A DNA stretch of 64,000 bases from Chryseobacterium salivictor. GTDB taxonomy: Bacteria; Bacteroidota; Bacteroidia; Flavobacteriales; Weeksellaceae. The DNA lies in contig NZ_CP037954.1 in NCBI RefSeq assembly GCF_004359195.1, forward strand, positions 2,852,001 to 2,916,000, read 5' to 3'. A program made the translations under genes and the position numbers. The notes under the pieces were generated by a model. It saw only the letters and a list, made by a program, of their open reading frames with translations. It was not told the origin of the DNA and made no database searches. This document shows, one piece after another, positions 44,800 through 54,620 of the stretch (positions are counted from its first letter, which is position 1; every line of letters begins with the position of its first letter).

Positions 44800-45762
44800 T
44801 TGGATTTAGCAATCGTCATACTCAACTGGAACGGTAAAAATTGGTTAGAACAGTTTCTTCCCAACGTCATCCGGCATTCTGAAAACGCTGATATTTATGT
44901 CATCGACAACGCTTCGGGCGATGATTCCGTGTCTTTTTTAAAGAAAAATTTTCCGCGGGTTACCATCATACAGAACGAAAAAAATTACGGTTTTGCAGGA
45001 GGCTATAATGAAGGATTAAAACATATTGACCACGAGTTTTATTGTCTTTTAAATTCTGATGTCGAAGTGACTGAAAACTGGATAATCCCGGTTTTAACTA
45101 TTTTTAAAAATGATGAAAATATTGCGGCCGTTCAACCGAAAATCCTTGACTATAACCGAAGAAATTATTTTGAATTTGCAGGAGCGGGCGGCGGTTTGAT
45201 CGATAATCTCGGCTATCCATACTGCCGGGGCAGAATTTTTGAAAATATCGAGGAAGATCACGGACAATATAATGACGAAGTTGAAATCTTCTGGGCTTCC
45301 GGATGTTGCTTTTTTATTCGGTCAAAAGATTTCTGGTCACAAAATGGTTTCGATGCAAGATTCTTTGCGCATCAGGAAGAAATTGACTTGTGCTGGCGTT
45401 TAAAAAACTCTGGCAGGAAAATTTTCTATACAGGAAAATCAACGGTTTACCATGTCGGCGGCGGAACATTAAATAAACAAAGTCCGCAGAAAACTTTTTT
45501 AAATATCCGGAATAATTTTTCGATGATTTTGAAGAACACTCCACTTTCTAACTTACTTTGGCTGATTCCATTCCGTTTGGTTTTAGACGGATTTGCCGGG
45601 ATTTACCTGGGTTACAAAAACGGAATATCGCATTTCTGGGCGGTAATCAGGGCACATTTTTCATTTTATGCCCAGATTCCCCAAACGGTAAAACTCCGCC
45701 AGAACAGCCAGATTTCTAAATTTTATCAGGATAAATGGTTGGTATTTAAAAACTTTCTTTGA
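44800..45762 (+). CDS. Family 2 glycosyltransferase
   Basis: The TTG at 44800 gives (M)DLAIVILNWNGKNWLEQF, the usual GT2 opening. An ATG at 44725 is in frame but would overlap the acyltransferase by 40 bp and add an atypical leader. The about 320-residue protein has LNSDVEVTENW as its DxD-like block, and FFAHQEEIDLCWRLKNSGRK, typical of rhamnosyltransferase-like GT2 enzymes. C-terminal hydrophobic segments may touch the membrane. It likely builds a surface polysaccharide; substrate unknown. Confidence 0.88.
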   Translation: MDLAIVILNWNGKNWLEQFLPNVIRHSENADIYVIDNASGDDSVSFLKKNFPRVTIIQNEKNYGFAGGYNEGLKHIDHEFYCLLNSDVEVTENWIIPVLTIFKNDENIAAVQPKILDYNRRNYFEFAGAGGGLIDNLGYPYCRGRIFENIEEDHGQYNDEVEIFWASGCCFFIRSKDFWSQNGFDARFFAHQEEIDLCWRLKNSGRKIFYTGKSTVYHVGGGTLNKQSPQKTFLNIRNNFSMILKNTPLSNLLWLIPFRLVLDGFAGIYLGYKNGISHFWAVIRAHFSFYAQIPQTVKLRQNSQISKFYQDKWLVFKNFL

Positions 45763-45816
45763 TTTTTTACCACTTTCTTTTCTGTTTTTTGAATTAAATT
45801 TATCTACTTTTATGTT

Positions 45817-46680
45817 ATGAATATAAAAATAGATATCTACCTGGCTGTTGCCATCATTGCGGTGGTTATTCTCGTACTCGGGATTTTTATTTATTTTTTT
45901 CAACATAAATTTTTCTTTCAGCCTGAAAAACTTCCTCCCGATTTTAAATTTGCCTACGACAATTTAAAGGCAGAAGAAAAGACGGTAGAACCCGAGCCCA
46001 GTGCCAAAATTAATTACCTGCATTTTCAGGTTGATTCGCCCAAAGGCGTTGTTCTTTATCTGAAAGGAAATACAAAAAGCATCAAAGGTTGGGGAAAATT
46101 CGCCATCGATTTCACCAGATTGGGTTACGAAGTCATCATGATGGATTATCGCGGTTTCGGAAAAAGCACAGGAAAAAGGACTGTAGAAGCGATGAAACGG
46201 GACTCTCAGTTCATTTATAATATTGCTAAAAAAGAATTCAGCGAAGATAAAATTGTGGTGTACGGCCGCTCACTGGGTTCCGGTTTTGCAGCACGGCTTG
46301 CGTCGAAAAACAATCCACGGCTGTTAATTCTGACCTCACCACTTTATTCCCTGTTGCGGACCATTCACCGTTATCTCCCTTTTATGCCGGCGAAACCCTT
46401 TCTACGTTATAATATTCCGACTTTTCAATATTTAAAAAATGTACGCTGTCCGATTAAGATTATTCATGGGAGCGATGACCGATTGGTTCCACTCCGCACA
46501 GCGGTCGATCTGTCGGAAATAAATCCTGAACGGACAAGACTGTATGTTATTCTAGGAGCGGGACATATTAATATTCATCAGTTTGAAGAGTACCACCGCG
46601 TGATGGAAGAAATTTTCGAAGAAAAAAAGATTGTCATCGATTCGGCAAAGACAAGTCTGGGTTATTCGCACCGGAAATAA
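45817..46680 (+). CDS. Membrane-anchored alpha/beta hydrolase
   Basis: 287 residues with an N-terminal membrane helix (about 8-29). The nucleophile elbow is YGRSLGSGFA, with the acid and histidine near IHGSDDRLVPLRTA and GAGHINIHQF. It resembles the serine aminopeptidase/BEM46 group. A paralogue without the anchor lies at 48028-48798 (YGRSLGGAFA; FHGTKDKVVPF). The substrate is unknown. The gene sits between the glycosyltransferase and the CNNM-type transporter gene. Confidence 0.88.
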   Translation: MNIKIDIYLAVAIIAVVILVLGIFIYFFQHKFFFQPEKLPPDFKFAYDNLKAEEKTVEPEPSAKINYLHFQVDSPKGVVLYLKGNTKSIKGWGKFAIDFTRLGYEVIMMDYRGFGKSTGKRTVEAMKRDSQFIYNIAKKEFSEDKIVVYGRSLGSGFAARLASKNNPRLLILTSPLYSLLRTIHRYLPFMPAKPFLRYNIPTFQYLKNVRCPIKIIHGSDDRLVPLRTAVDLSEINPERTRLYVILGAGHINIHQFEEYHRVMEEIFEEKKIVIDSAKTSLGYSHRK

Positions 46681-46734
46681 AAAATACAGTCCTACAATCA
46701 AAAAAATTAACTTTGTAATAAATATTAAAATTTA

Positions 46735-48027
46735 ATGGAATTACTTATCATTATTTTACTTGTTTTACTTAACGGAGTTTTTGCCATGTCGGAAATGTCA
46801 CTTGTCTCGTCCCGAAAATTTAAATTGGAAAATGCCGGCAGGAAAGGAAGTGAAGGAGCCAAGAAAGCGCTTGAACTTTCAGAAAATCCTACCCGATTTT
46901 TATCGACGGTACAAATCGGCATTACATTGATCGGCGTTCTACTGGGGGTTTATTCCGGTGCAAATCTCAGCAGTGATTTTAAAAGTTTTCTGGATCAGTT
47001 TGCGGTTATCCAGCCTTATTCGAAAACATTGGCAACGATGGCAATCGTTATTTTCATTACTTATCTGTCAATTCTTCTCGGAGAACTGTTACCGAAAAGA
47101 ATCGCTATGACTTTTCCAGAGCGCATTATTACCCTGCTCGCAAAACCGATGGACATTTTATCTAAAATCGCCTCACCCTTTGTTTTATTGTTAACCCTGT
47201 CGAATAATTTATTATTGAAAATGTTGGGAATAAAGAATACATCAGAAAGCAACATTACCGAAGAAGAAATAAAATCGATTGTTAAAGAAAGTGCTCTGGA
47301 AGGGCAAATTGATCAGATAGAACACAATATTGTAGAAAGGGTTTTCGAACTGGGTGACCGAAAAATCAACACGCTTCTAACGCATAAAACAGCCATCACT
47401 TTTTTCAATGTCAATGAAAGTTTAGAAAATGTTCTCACTAAAATAAAAAAAGAAAAGCACGATGCATATCCCGTTACAGAGGGAAATAATCTGGATAATA
47501 TCATCGGAATTGTCTTGATGAAAGATTTATTTCCTATTGAGGATCCTTTAAATTTTGACTTAAAAAAGCATGTACGGCAACCTATTTTTCTCAACGAAAA
47601 TTATTATGCATACAAAGTACTGGAAATTTTCAAGAAAGAAAAAAACCATTACGGAATCGTCATCGATGAATACGGAAATACAGTGGGTATCGTAACCATG
47701 CATGATGTATTGGATGCGTTGGTGGGAGATACTACAACCAATGAAAATTTTGATTACAGAATTACGCAGCGGAGCGAAAATTCCTGGTTGGCAGATGCCC
47801 AGTTTCCTATCATAGAATTTTTAAAATATTTTGACCTGGATTATGAATTTGAGAATAAGGAAAATTACACCACCTTGGTGGGCTTTTTTCTCAACCAACA
47901 CAACGGTTCTACGGAAGTGGGAGACAAAATAAGAATTGAAGATCTCGAGTTGGAAATTATCGACAAGGACCGACAGCGTGTCGATAAAATTCTGATAACC
48001 AGAACAACTCCTTTACCGCATCATTAA
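46735..48027 (+). CDS. CNNM/CorC-type (hemolysin-family) transporter
   Basis: 430 residues: a DUF21 membrane domain with three or four helices (1-190, LLVLLNGVFAMSEMSLVSSR), two CBS domains (about 205-330, ILTKIKKEKHDAYPVTEG; YGIVIDEYGNTVGIVTMHD), and the C-terminal CorC_HlyC domain (after 345). Such proteins are linked to magnesium and cobalt transport; the hemolysin name is historical. A -7 box TAACTTTG lies at 46708-46715. The second hydrolase gene starts directly after its stop (TAAATG), so they are coupled. Confidence 0.92.
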   Translation: MELLIIILLVLLNGVFAMSEMSLVSSRKFKLENAGRKGSEGAKKALELSENPTRFLSTVQIGITLIGVLLGVYSGANLSSDFKSFLDQFAVIQPYSKTLATMAIVIFITYLSILLGELLPKRIAMTFPERIITLLAKPMDILSKIASPFVLLLTLSNNLLLKMLGIKNTSESNITEEEIKSIVKESALEGQIDQIEHNIVERVFELGDRKINTLLTHKTAITFFNVNESLENVLTKIKKEKHDAYPVTEGNNLDNIIGIVLMKDLFPIEDPLNFDLKKHVRQPIFLNENYYAYKVLEIFKKEKNHYGIVIDEYGNTVGIVTMHDVLDALVGDTTTNENFDYRITQRSENSWLADAQFPIIEFLKYFDLDYEFENKENYTTLVGFFLNQHNGSTEVGDKIRIEDLELEIIDKDRQRVDKILITRTTPLPHH

Positions 48028-48798
48028 ATGGGAAAACTATTACAATATTTACAGGAAAAAGTAGTTTTTTTTCCCATAGTTTTGCCACAGACTCATGAAT
48101 TTATTTTTGAGAAAAAATTCGATGAATACATTTGGGATACTCCTTTTCAAGGCAAAATAAATGTCCTTCATTTTAAAATCGAAAACCCGAAAGGCGTGAT
48201 CATTTACTTTCATGGAAATTCTGCCAATATTCACCGGTGGGGAAAAATCGCCCATGAATACACGCAGTTCGGGTATGATGTTCTGATCATGGATTACCGC
48301 GGTTACGGTAAAAGTACGGGGCCGCGAAATGAAGAATTCCTTTATTCTGATGCGCAATTCTGCTATGATTTTGCAAAAGAACATTATGGTGAAAATAAAA
48401 CGGTGGTGTACGGAAGAAGTTTAGGTGGAGCATTTGCCATAAAAATTGCTTCCGATAATCATCCTAAAGCAGTGATTTTAGAAGCGACATTTTTCAACAT
48501 TCAGGACATTGTCAACCGTTGGCTGCCCGAAAGAGTAACCGATAAAGTTTCGCCAAGAATGACGTATCATTTTTCATCCAATGAAAACATCTGTAAAGTA
48601 AAAGTCCCGCTCTATCAGTTTCACGGGACAAAAGATAAGGTCGTTCCTTTTACATCCGGTAAAAAACTGTTTGAGGTCTTTAAAAAAGCGCAACCTGAGG
48701 TTGAAAAAAAATTTATTGAAATTCCTGGCGGAAATCACGACAATTTAATTAATTATGACTTATTTTTGACGGAAATGAAAAAAATATTAGGTGACTGA
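48028..48798 (+). CDS. Alpha/beta hydrolase
   Basis: 256 residues with nucleophile YGRSLGGAFA, oxyanion region YFHGNSANIHRWG, and the pair FHGTKDKVVPF / GGNHDNL supplying acid and histidine. There is no signal peptide. It is paralogous to the product at 45817-46680, and together they bracket the CNNM gene. Translation is probably coupled to the CNNM gene, because its ATG follows that stop directly. Substrate unknown. Confidence 0.88.
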   Translation: MGKLLQYLQEKVVFFPIVLPQTHEFIFEKKFDEYIWDTPFQGKINVLHFKIENPKGVIIYFHGNSANIHRWGKIAHEYTQFGYDVLIMDYRGYGKSTGPRNEEFLYSDAQFCYDFAKEHYGENKTVVYGRSLGGAFAIKIASDNHPKAVILEATFFNIQDIVNRWLPERVTDKVSPRMTYHFSSNENICKVKVPLYQFHGTKDKVVPFTSGKKLFEVFKKAQPEVEKKFIEIPGGNHDNLINYDLFLTEMKKILGD

Positions 48799-48843
48799 AA
48801 TTTTTGATAAAAATCTGAATCCTTTAAAATAAAATACTTTCTT

Positions 48844-49401
48844 ATGATCGATTTCTGCGCTATTGATTTTGAAACTGCAACTCACGAAAGAAATTCTGCA
48901 TGTGAAATGGGAATCTGTATAGTGGAGAATGGCGAAATCGTTTCTACCAAAACGTGGCTCATCAAACCGCCAAGCTATCCTTATTTTCATCCCAGGAATA
49001 TCGACGTTCACGGAATTACGCCAAAAGAAGTTCAGGATGCGCCGACCTTTGATCAGATTTGGCATGAAGCGGAAAGTTTGATGTACGGCAATCTGATGAT
49101 CGCTCACAATGCGGGTTTCGATGCCGGAGTTTTGCGTTCCTGTCTGGATTATTATGGTTTCTTTAAACCAAAACTGAATTACTTATGCAGTATTTCTTTA
49201 GCCAAAAAATCGTGGAAAAATCTACCGAGATACGGATTGAAAAATTTAGCGGAACAGCATAATATTCAGTTCAAGCATCACAGAGCTGGTGCCGATGCGG
49301 AAGTATGTGCCAAAATCTCGCTTTTGGCATTCGATAATTTAATGCTTACAAGAAATGATGAAGTAACGGAGGTGATGAAGAAAAATCTGAAAATCTTGTA
49401 A
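48844..49401 (+). CDS. DnaQ-like 3'-5' exonuclease
   Basis: 185 residues of the DEDDh family: motif I CAIDFETATHE, motif II AHNAGFDAGVL, motif III HHRAGADAEVCA with the H-x4-D pair. It resembles stand-alone PolC/DnaQ-type exonucleases that act on single-stranded DNA or RNA. It starts 45 bp after the hydrolase gene and may be in the same operon. Confidence 0.9.
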   Translation: MIDFCAIDFETATHERNSACEMGICIVENGEIVSTKTWLIKPPSYPYFHPRNIDVHGITPKEVQDAPTFDQIWHEAESLMYGNLMIAHNAGFDAGVLRSCLDYYGFFKPKLNYLCSISLAKKSWKNLPRYGLKNLAEQHNIQFKHHRAGADAEVCAKISLLAFDNLMLTRNDEVTEVMKKNLKIL

Positions 49402-49414
49402 GATTATTTTCATT

Positions 49415-49801
49415 TTAATTATTCAAAACTTCTGAAACCAAATTGAATTTAGGGACTTCTACTTCTAATATTTCATCGCTCAGCAGATTTTTACAGTAGA
49501 AAGTACCGGACATATTGCCCACGCCCGAGCGCAGTAAAACATTTGAAAAATAGGTGAAATTATCGCCGGGTTCAATAATCGGCGTTAAACCGATCACTCC
49601 TTCTCCGGCTACTTCGGTAAAGCCATAGCCCAGATCAAAAATCAGCCATTTTCTGCTCATTAACTTTATGGTGTCCCGTCCTAAATTTTCGATGCTGATA
49701 TTATAACGGAAGACGAAACGGTTCTCGGCAGGAAAACTGTTTTTGATATCATATTGCGGAACAACAGAAACTTTAATATCGAAAGTAGTAGTTGAAAACA
49801 T
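49415..49801 (-). CDS. apaG: ApaG-family protein
   Basis: 128 residues (125 in E. coli). The FN3-like ApaG fold is shown by ENRFVFRYNISIENLGRDTI, LMSRKWLIFD, and VVGLTP-type text GEGVIGLTPIIEPGDNFTYF. ApaG is linked to magnesium and cobalt resistance and to diadenosine tetraphosphate, with unclear chemistry. It is convergent with the exonuclease gene and 83 bp from the odhB stop. Confidence 0.92.
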   Translation of the reverse strand: MFSTTTFDIKVSVVPQYDIKNSFPAENRFVFRYNISIENLGRDTIKLMSRKWLIFDLGYGFTEVAGEGVIGLTPIIEPGDNFTYFSNVLLRSGVGNMSGTFYCKNLLSDEILEVEVPKFNLVSEVLNN

Positions 49802-49828
49802 TATTCAAATTTTAAATGAAACAAAGCA

Positions 49829-49856
49829 AAAATCCCGCCTATGTAGACGGGATTTA
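49829..49856 (-). terminator. Terminator after odhB
   Basis: AATCCCG and CGGGATT pair around CCTATGTAGA, with A/T runs on each side. It closes the sucA-odhB unit. Confidence 0.8.
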
Positions 49857-49883
49857 TATAATTGGTTAAAATCTTTAAATTAA

Positions 49884-51110
49884 TTAAAGTTCTAGTCCTT
49901 TTCTTTCATCTCCTCCTAATAAGAATTCAACAGGATTGTCTATCGCTTCTTTTACTGCAACGAGGAATCCTACCGATTCTTTGCCATCGATAATTCTGTG
50001 GTCATAAGACAATGCCACGTACATCATCGGACGGATCACAACCTGACCATCAATTGCCATAGGTCTTTGAAGGATATTGTGCATTCCCAGAATCGCTGAC
50101 TGTGGCGGGTTGATAATCGGCGTCGACATCATCGATCCGAACGTACCGCCATTGGTAAGCGTAAAGGTACCGCCGGTCATTTCGTCAACGGTAATTTTGC
50201 CATCTCTCACTTTTTCTGCCAAAGATTTAATATTACTTTCCACCCCTCTGAAAGACATATCTTCTGCATTTCTCAGGACCGGCACCATCAATCCTTTTGG
50301 ACCAGAAACTGCTACCGAAATATCGCAGAAATCATAATTGATTTTATAATCGCCGTCTATAGAAGCGTTTACGTCCGGATATAATTTCAATGCTCTGGTA
50401 ACCGCTTTGGTAAAGAAAGACATAAATCCTAAACCAACACCGTGTTTCTTTGCAAATTCTTCTTTATATTGTTTTCTGATTCTGAAAATTTCCGACATAT
50501 CCACTTCGTTAAAAGTAGTCAACATCGCTGTTTCATTTTTCACGCTCACCAATCTTGCTGCCACTTTTCTTCTTAATACAGAAAGTTTAGTGGTGCTGGA
50601 TGCTCTGGAACCGCTGGTAGCAGAAATTGATCCCATTGCCGGAACCGAAGCAAATTCAGCGTCCTGTTTGGTGATTCTACCGTCTTTTCCAGAACCGCTT
50701 ACTTGAGAAGCCTCCACTCCTTTTTCGTCTAAGATTTTCTTAGCCGCTGGTGAAGGGGTTCCTGTTGCATAGGTTGCTGCAGGTTTTGCTTCCACTTTCG
50801 GGATCTCCACTTTTGCCGGCTCTGCTGCTTTCACTTCCGGTTGAGCGGGAGCTGAACCTTCAGGTTTTGCGGCGGAGGTATCGATTAAACATACGACCTG
50901 ACCAACTTGTACTACTTCACCTTCTTCTGCTTTCAGCGTGATGGTGCCGCTTTCTTCAGCAGGTAATTCAAGGGTTGCTTTATCAGAATCTACTTCTGCG
51001 ATGGGTTGATCCTTCTCTACATAATCGCCGTCTTTTACTAACCACGTCGCGATTTCAACTTCGGTGATCGATTCTCCCGGAGAAGGGACTTTCATTTCTA
51101 ATATTGACAT
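49884..51110 (-). CDS. odhB: Dihydrolipoyllysine-residue succinyltransferase (2-oxoglutarate dehydrogenase E2)
   Basis: 408 residues (405 in E. coli SucB). Lipoyl domain 1-80 with the lysine in [12 protein letters not shown], an Ala/Pro/Glu linker, the E3-binding domain ([20 protein letters not shown]), and the catalytic domain with the histidine in [11 protein letters not shown]. It transfers the succinyl group to CoA in the 2-oxoglutarate dehydrogenase complex. It is 26 bp after the exported-protein gene, itself close behind sucA. Confidence 0.96.
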   Translation of the reverse strand: MSILEMKVPSPGESITEVEIATWLVKDGDYVEKDQPIAEVDSDKATLELPAEESGTITLKAEEGEVVQVGQVVCLIDTSAAKPEGSAPAQPEVKAAEPAKVEIPKVEAKPAATYATGTPSPAAKKILDEKGVEASQVSGSGKDGRITKQDAEFASVPAMGSISATSGSRASSTTKLSVLRRKVAARLVSVKNETAMLTTFNEVDMSEIFRIRKQYKEEFAKKHGVGLGFMSFFTKAVTRALKLYPDVNASIDGDYKINYDFCDISVAVSGPKGLMVPVLRNAEDMSFRGVESNIKSLAEKVRDGKITVDEMTGGTFTLTNGGTFGSMMSTPIINPPQSAILGMHNILQRPMAIDGQVVIRPMMYVALSYDHRIIDGKESVGFLVAVKEAIDNPVEFLLGGDERKGLEL

Positions 51111-51136
51111 CGGATATATTTTTTATTTTTTGTTTA

Positions 51137-51703
51137 TTAATTTGATGATCTTAACAACGATTCCGGGATAAACTGTTTGAGAATCGGAATTTGTTTTTTT
51201 TCTATGATGATGAACTTCCAGTTTTTTAAATCGGCAGAATTGGCCACCGCTTCTCTTACCGTTCTTACTTCAAAAAGTCCGCTACTTTCTTTATAATCTA
51301 CCTGTCCGTTTCCAAATTCTGCCTGCAATGCCGAAAGCAGCTGTCCTGACTTTAGACCGGGCATATTGAACTTCATCTCCAGGTTTTGTCTGTAACTTAA
51401 TTTAACGAAAGTATTATTTTTATCTTTAATGATTTCAGTGCTTACAATCACATTTTCGGGTTGATGAATCTTTAAGTCAAAATCTTTAGAATTGAACATC
51501 TGATCCATCACAGCAATCACCTGTTCTTTTGGAAAAATTTTCAAAAAATCTTCATTACCGTAAATATCAAGGGCTTTACCAAAGTTTTTATTTTCAATTA
51601 AAGAACTGTAATCTCTAAACTGACTTTCGATATCAGACTGAATATTCTGCGAAAAAGACAGTACAGAAAATGAAAAGCATAAAAATAAAAACACCTTTTT
51701 CAT
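51137..51703 (-). CDS. Exported protein of unknown function between sucA and odhB
   Basis: 188 residues with a signal peptide (MKKVFLFLCFSFSVLSFS, then QNIQSD). The mature part is a mixed alpha/beta domain of about 170 residues (IYGNEDFLKIFPKEQVIAVM; EMKFNMPGLKSGQLLSALQA) that I do not recognise. It is eight bases after sucA and 26 before odhB, in the same direction, so it is almost certainly in the operon. An envelope protein inside a cytoplasmic TCA operon is unusual; the link is unknown. Confidence 0.82.
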   Translation of the reverse strand: MKKVFLFLCFSFSVLSFSQNIQSDIESQFRDYSSLIENKNFGKALDIYGNEDFLKIFPKEQVIAVMDQMFNSKDFDLKIHQPENVIVSTEIIKDKNNTFVKLSYRQNLEMKFNMPGLKSGQLLSALQAEFGNGQVDYKESSGLFEVRTVREAVANSADLKNWKFIIIEKKQIPILKQFIPESLLRSSN

Positions 51704-51711
51704 TATCGGAA

Positions 51712-54519
51712 TTAAGCGGTTACCGGCCTTTTTGCCGGCTCATCATTTCTATCAAAAACTCTGTTGATTACGCTGTTTTGATTTTTCTCAAACATTTTAT
51801 GGCTTCCCGGCGCTGGTGAACCACTTGGTACCGCAGCAACGACCTGAATTCCTGTATCGCGGAAGTTTCTTAAAATATAACCCCAGGCTCCCATATTCTC
51901 CGGTTCCTCCTGAACCCAAAGTAACTGTTTTCTGTTGCTGTATTTTGCAAAAACCTCATCGATTTTATCTTGCTGAAGCGGATACAACTGCTCCATTCTC
52001 ACCAATGCAATAGTTTCGCAGTTCAATTCTTCTTTCTTCGCTAAAAGTTCATAGTAAATTTTACCTGAACAGAGGACTAATTTTTCAACCTTTTCTGCGT
52101 TGGCAGTTTCATCATCAATGATGGGCTGGAACTGTCCGTTGGCTAAATCTTCGATGGTTGAAATTACTTTTGGATGACGCAATAACGATTTCGGAGTCAT
52201 TACTACCAAAGGTTTTCTAAAGTTCCACTTCATCTGTCTTCTCAACAAATGGAAGTAATTCGCCGGTGTTGTCGCATTGGCAACGACCATATTTTCATTG
52301 GCACAAAGTCCTAAGAATCTTTCTAATCTTGCGGAAGAATGCTCTGCACCCTGCCCCTCGTAACCATGCGGAAGAAGCATGACCAAACCGTTCTGGATCT
52401 TCCATTTTTCTTCTGCTGCCACCAAATACTGGTCAATAATGATCTGCGCTCCATTAACAAAGTCACCAAACTGTGCTTCCCAAACCGTTAAGGTATTGGG
52501 AGAAGCCATTGCATAACCGTAATCGAAACCAAGCACTCCGTATTCTGAAAGGTGCGAGTTATAAATATCGAAACGGTTTTCGGAAATGTGTCTTAATGGA
52601 ATATATTCTTCTTCGGTATCTTCGGTTTTCACTAAAGCGTGACGGTGCGAGAAAGTTCCCCGTTCCACATCTTCCCCTGAAATTCTGATATTGTGACCTT
52701 CTGTAAGTAATGTTGCGTACGCTAACCACTCACCAATTGCCCAGTCCAAAGTATTTCCTTCGATCGCTTTGATTCGGTTCTCAAAAAGACGCGTTACTTT
52801 ATTAATGAATTTTTTGTCGCCTGGTAAAGTTGACATTCTGATGGCTAAATCCTTTAATTCTTTAGCATCGAATTTAGTATCAACAGTATTGTAAACCGCG
52901 CCTTTACCAGACATTGGCAAAGTCTTCCAATCATCAGACATAAAAGGATCCATGGTGTTTTTTTCAATTTCTTTCGACGCGTCAAAATCTGCATCTAAAA
53001 GTTTCTTGAAAGAAGTTTCCATATTCTTCAGAACCTCATCAGAAAGCATTCCTTCTTTAATCAGCTGTTCTTTGTAAATCTCCCTCGGGTTAGGATGTTT
53101 TGAAATTGATTTATACAAATTAGGTTGTGTAAATCTCGGTTCATCGCCTTCGTTATGCCCGTATTTTCTGTATCCTAAAAGATCGATATAGACATCTTTA
53201 CCAAACTGCGCACGGAAATCTGCTGCGAAGCGGATCGCGTGTACAACCGCTTCTACATCATCAGCATTCACGTGCATTACCGGTGATTCGGTCACTTTGG
53301 CAACATCAGTACAGTAGTTGGATGAACGCGCGTCTAAGAAATTCGTGGTAAATGAAACTTGATTGTTCACTACAATATGTACGGTTCCACCCGTTCTGTA
53401 TCCTTCCAAAGTCATCATTTGAGCCACCTCGTATACGATTCCCTGTCCGGCAATCGCGCCGTCACCATGAATAATGATCGGTAAGACTTTCTTGAAATCT
53501 TTGTATTTGTTATCTACTTTTGCACGGCAAATTCCTTCTACCAAGGCTGCAACCGTTTCTAAGTGCGATGGGTTGGGTGTTAAATTGATCGCTACCTCCT
53601 CTCCATTTTCAGTTTTTATAATCTTGGAAGAACCTAAGTGGTATTTTACGTCACCGGAAAACACATCTTCTTCAAATTCTTTCCCTTCAAATTCCGAGAA
53701 AATCTGCTTGTAAGATTTACCGAAAATATTGGTTAAAACATTTAATCGGCCTCTGTGCGCCATTCCTAAAACCACTTCATCAACGCCTAACTGCGATGAA
53801 CGCGTAATCAGCTGATCCAATGCCGGAATCAACGACTCCCCTCCTTCCAGAGAGAATCTTTTTTGTCCGACGAATTTGGTATGAAGATAATTTTCAAAAG
53901 CAACTGCCTGATTGAGTTTTTCTAAAATCTCTATCTTCTCTGCAGCATTTAATTTCGGATGGTTTTCATTGACCTGCAACCATTCTCTAATAAATTTGCG
54001 CTCAGCAATATTATTAATGTGCATGTATTCCACGCCGATCGATTTGCAATAAATCTTTTCGAGATGATCAATGAGCTCCTGAAGCGTCATCGCATTCGGA
54101 AGACCTGTAGTCGTCGCAGAATTAAACTTTCGGGATAAGTCTGCCGCCGTTAGACCAAAATTTTCAATGGCTAAAGTGGGTTCGTAATGCCTTCTCTGTC
54201 TCACCGGATTGGTATTGGTAAAGAGATGACCACGGTGTCTGTAAGCCTCGATCAGATTGAGAACCTGAAATTCTTTCTGAATATCTGCAGGAATCTGACC
54301 ATTTGCAGAAGCTTGCTGAGCCAACTGCACTGGTGTCGAAACCTGTGACGGGCCCGAATTTCCCCCAAAATCATCACCATATCCCGCTAAAGCGAAATCG
54401 AATCCCTGAAAAAATGCTTTCCAGGAAGGTTCTAACGAATCAGGAAACTTTAAATATTGTTGGTATAAGTCTTCTATTAACTGCGAATGAGCAGCGTTTA
54501 GGAATGAAAATTTGTCCAT
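51712..54519 (-). CDS. sucA: 2-oxoglutarate dehydrogenase E1
   Basis: 935 residues (933 in E. coli). Features in order: N-terminal E2-binding segment (FLNAAHSQLIEDLYQQYLKF), the thiamine-diphosphate domain with MAHRGRLNVL and IHGDGAIAGQGIVYE, and the C-terminal transketolase part (LPHGYEGQGAEHSSARLERF). It decarboxylates 2-oxoglutarate and loads E2. Two -7 boxes lie upstream. It heads the unit sucA, exported protein, odhB. Confidence 0.97.
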   Translation of the reverse strand: MDKFSFLNAAHSQLIEDLYQQYLKFPDSLEPSWKAFFQGFDFALAGYGDDFGGNSGPSQVSTPVQLAQQASANGQIPADIQKEFQVLNLIEAYRHRGHLFTNTNPVRQRRHYEPTLAIENFGLTAADLSRKFNSATTTGLPNAMTLQELIDHLEKIYCKSIGVEYMHINNIAERKFIREWLQVNENHPKLNAAEKIEILEKLNQAVAFENYLHTKFVGQKRFSLEGGESLIPALDQLITRSSQLGVDEVVLGMAHRGRLNVLTNIFGKSYKQIFSEFEGKEFEEDVFSGDVKYHLGSSKIIKTENGEEVAINLTPNPSHLETVAALVEGICRAKVDNKYKDFKKVLPIIIHGDGAIAGQGIVYEVAQMMTLEGYRTGGTVHIVVNNQVSFTTNFLDARSSNYCTDVAKVTESPVMHVNADDVEAVVHAIRFAADFRAQFGKDVYIDLLGYRKYGHNEGDEPRFTQPNLYKSISKHPNPREIYKEQLIKEGMLSDEVLKNMETSFKKLLDADFDASKEIEKNTMDPFMSDDWKTLPMSGKGAVYNTVDTKFDAKELKDLAIRMSTLPGDKKFINKVTRLFENRIKAIEGNTLDWAIGEWLAYATLLTEGHNIRISGEDVERGTFSHRHALVKTEDTEEEYIPLRHISENRFDIYNSHLSEYGVLGFDYGYAMASPNTLTVWEAQFGDFVNGAQIIIDQYLVAAEEKWKIQNGLVMLLPHGYEGQGAEHSSARLERFLGLCANENMVVANATTPANYFHLLRRQMKWNFRKPLVVMTPKSLLRHPKVISTIEDLANGQFQPIIDDETANAEKVEKLVLCSGKIYYELLAKKEELNCETIALVRMEQLYPLQQDKIDEVFAKYSNRKQLLWVQEEPENMGAWGYILRNFRDTGIQVVAAVPSGSPAPGSHKMFEKNQNSVINRVFDRNDEPAKRPVTA

Positions 54520-54555
54520 TATTTACAAATTATCTGTTTATTTTTATTTAAAGAA

Positions 54556-54563
54556 CAAATTTA
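54556..54563 (-). promoter_or_regulatory. Candidate -7 box for sucA
   Basis: The minus strand reads TAAATTTG, 36 bp before the ATG at 54519. A second match, TATTTTTG, lies at 54565-54572, and the two may be alternatives. Confidence 0.45.
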
Positions 54564-54620
54564 ACAAAAATAAGTGAAGTACTAAAGCCTAAAAATGGTT
54601 AATAAAGGGATAACGACAAA

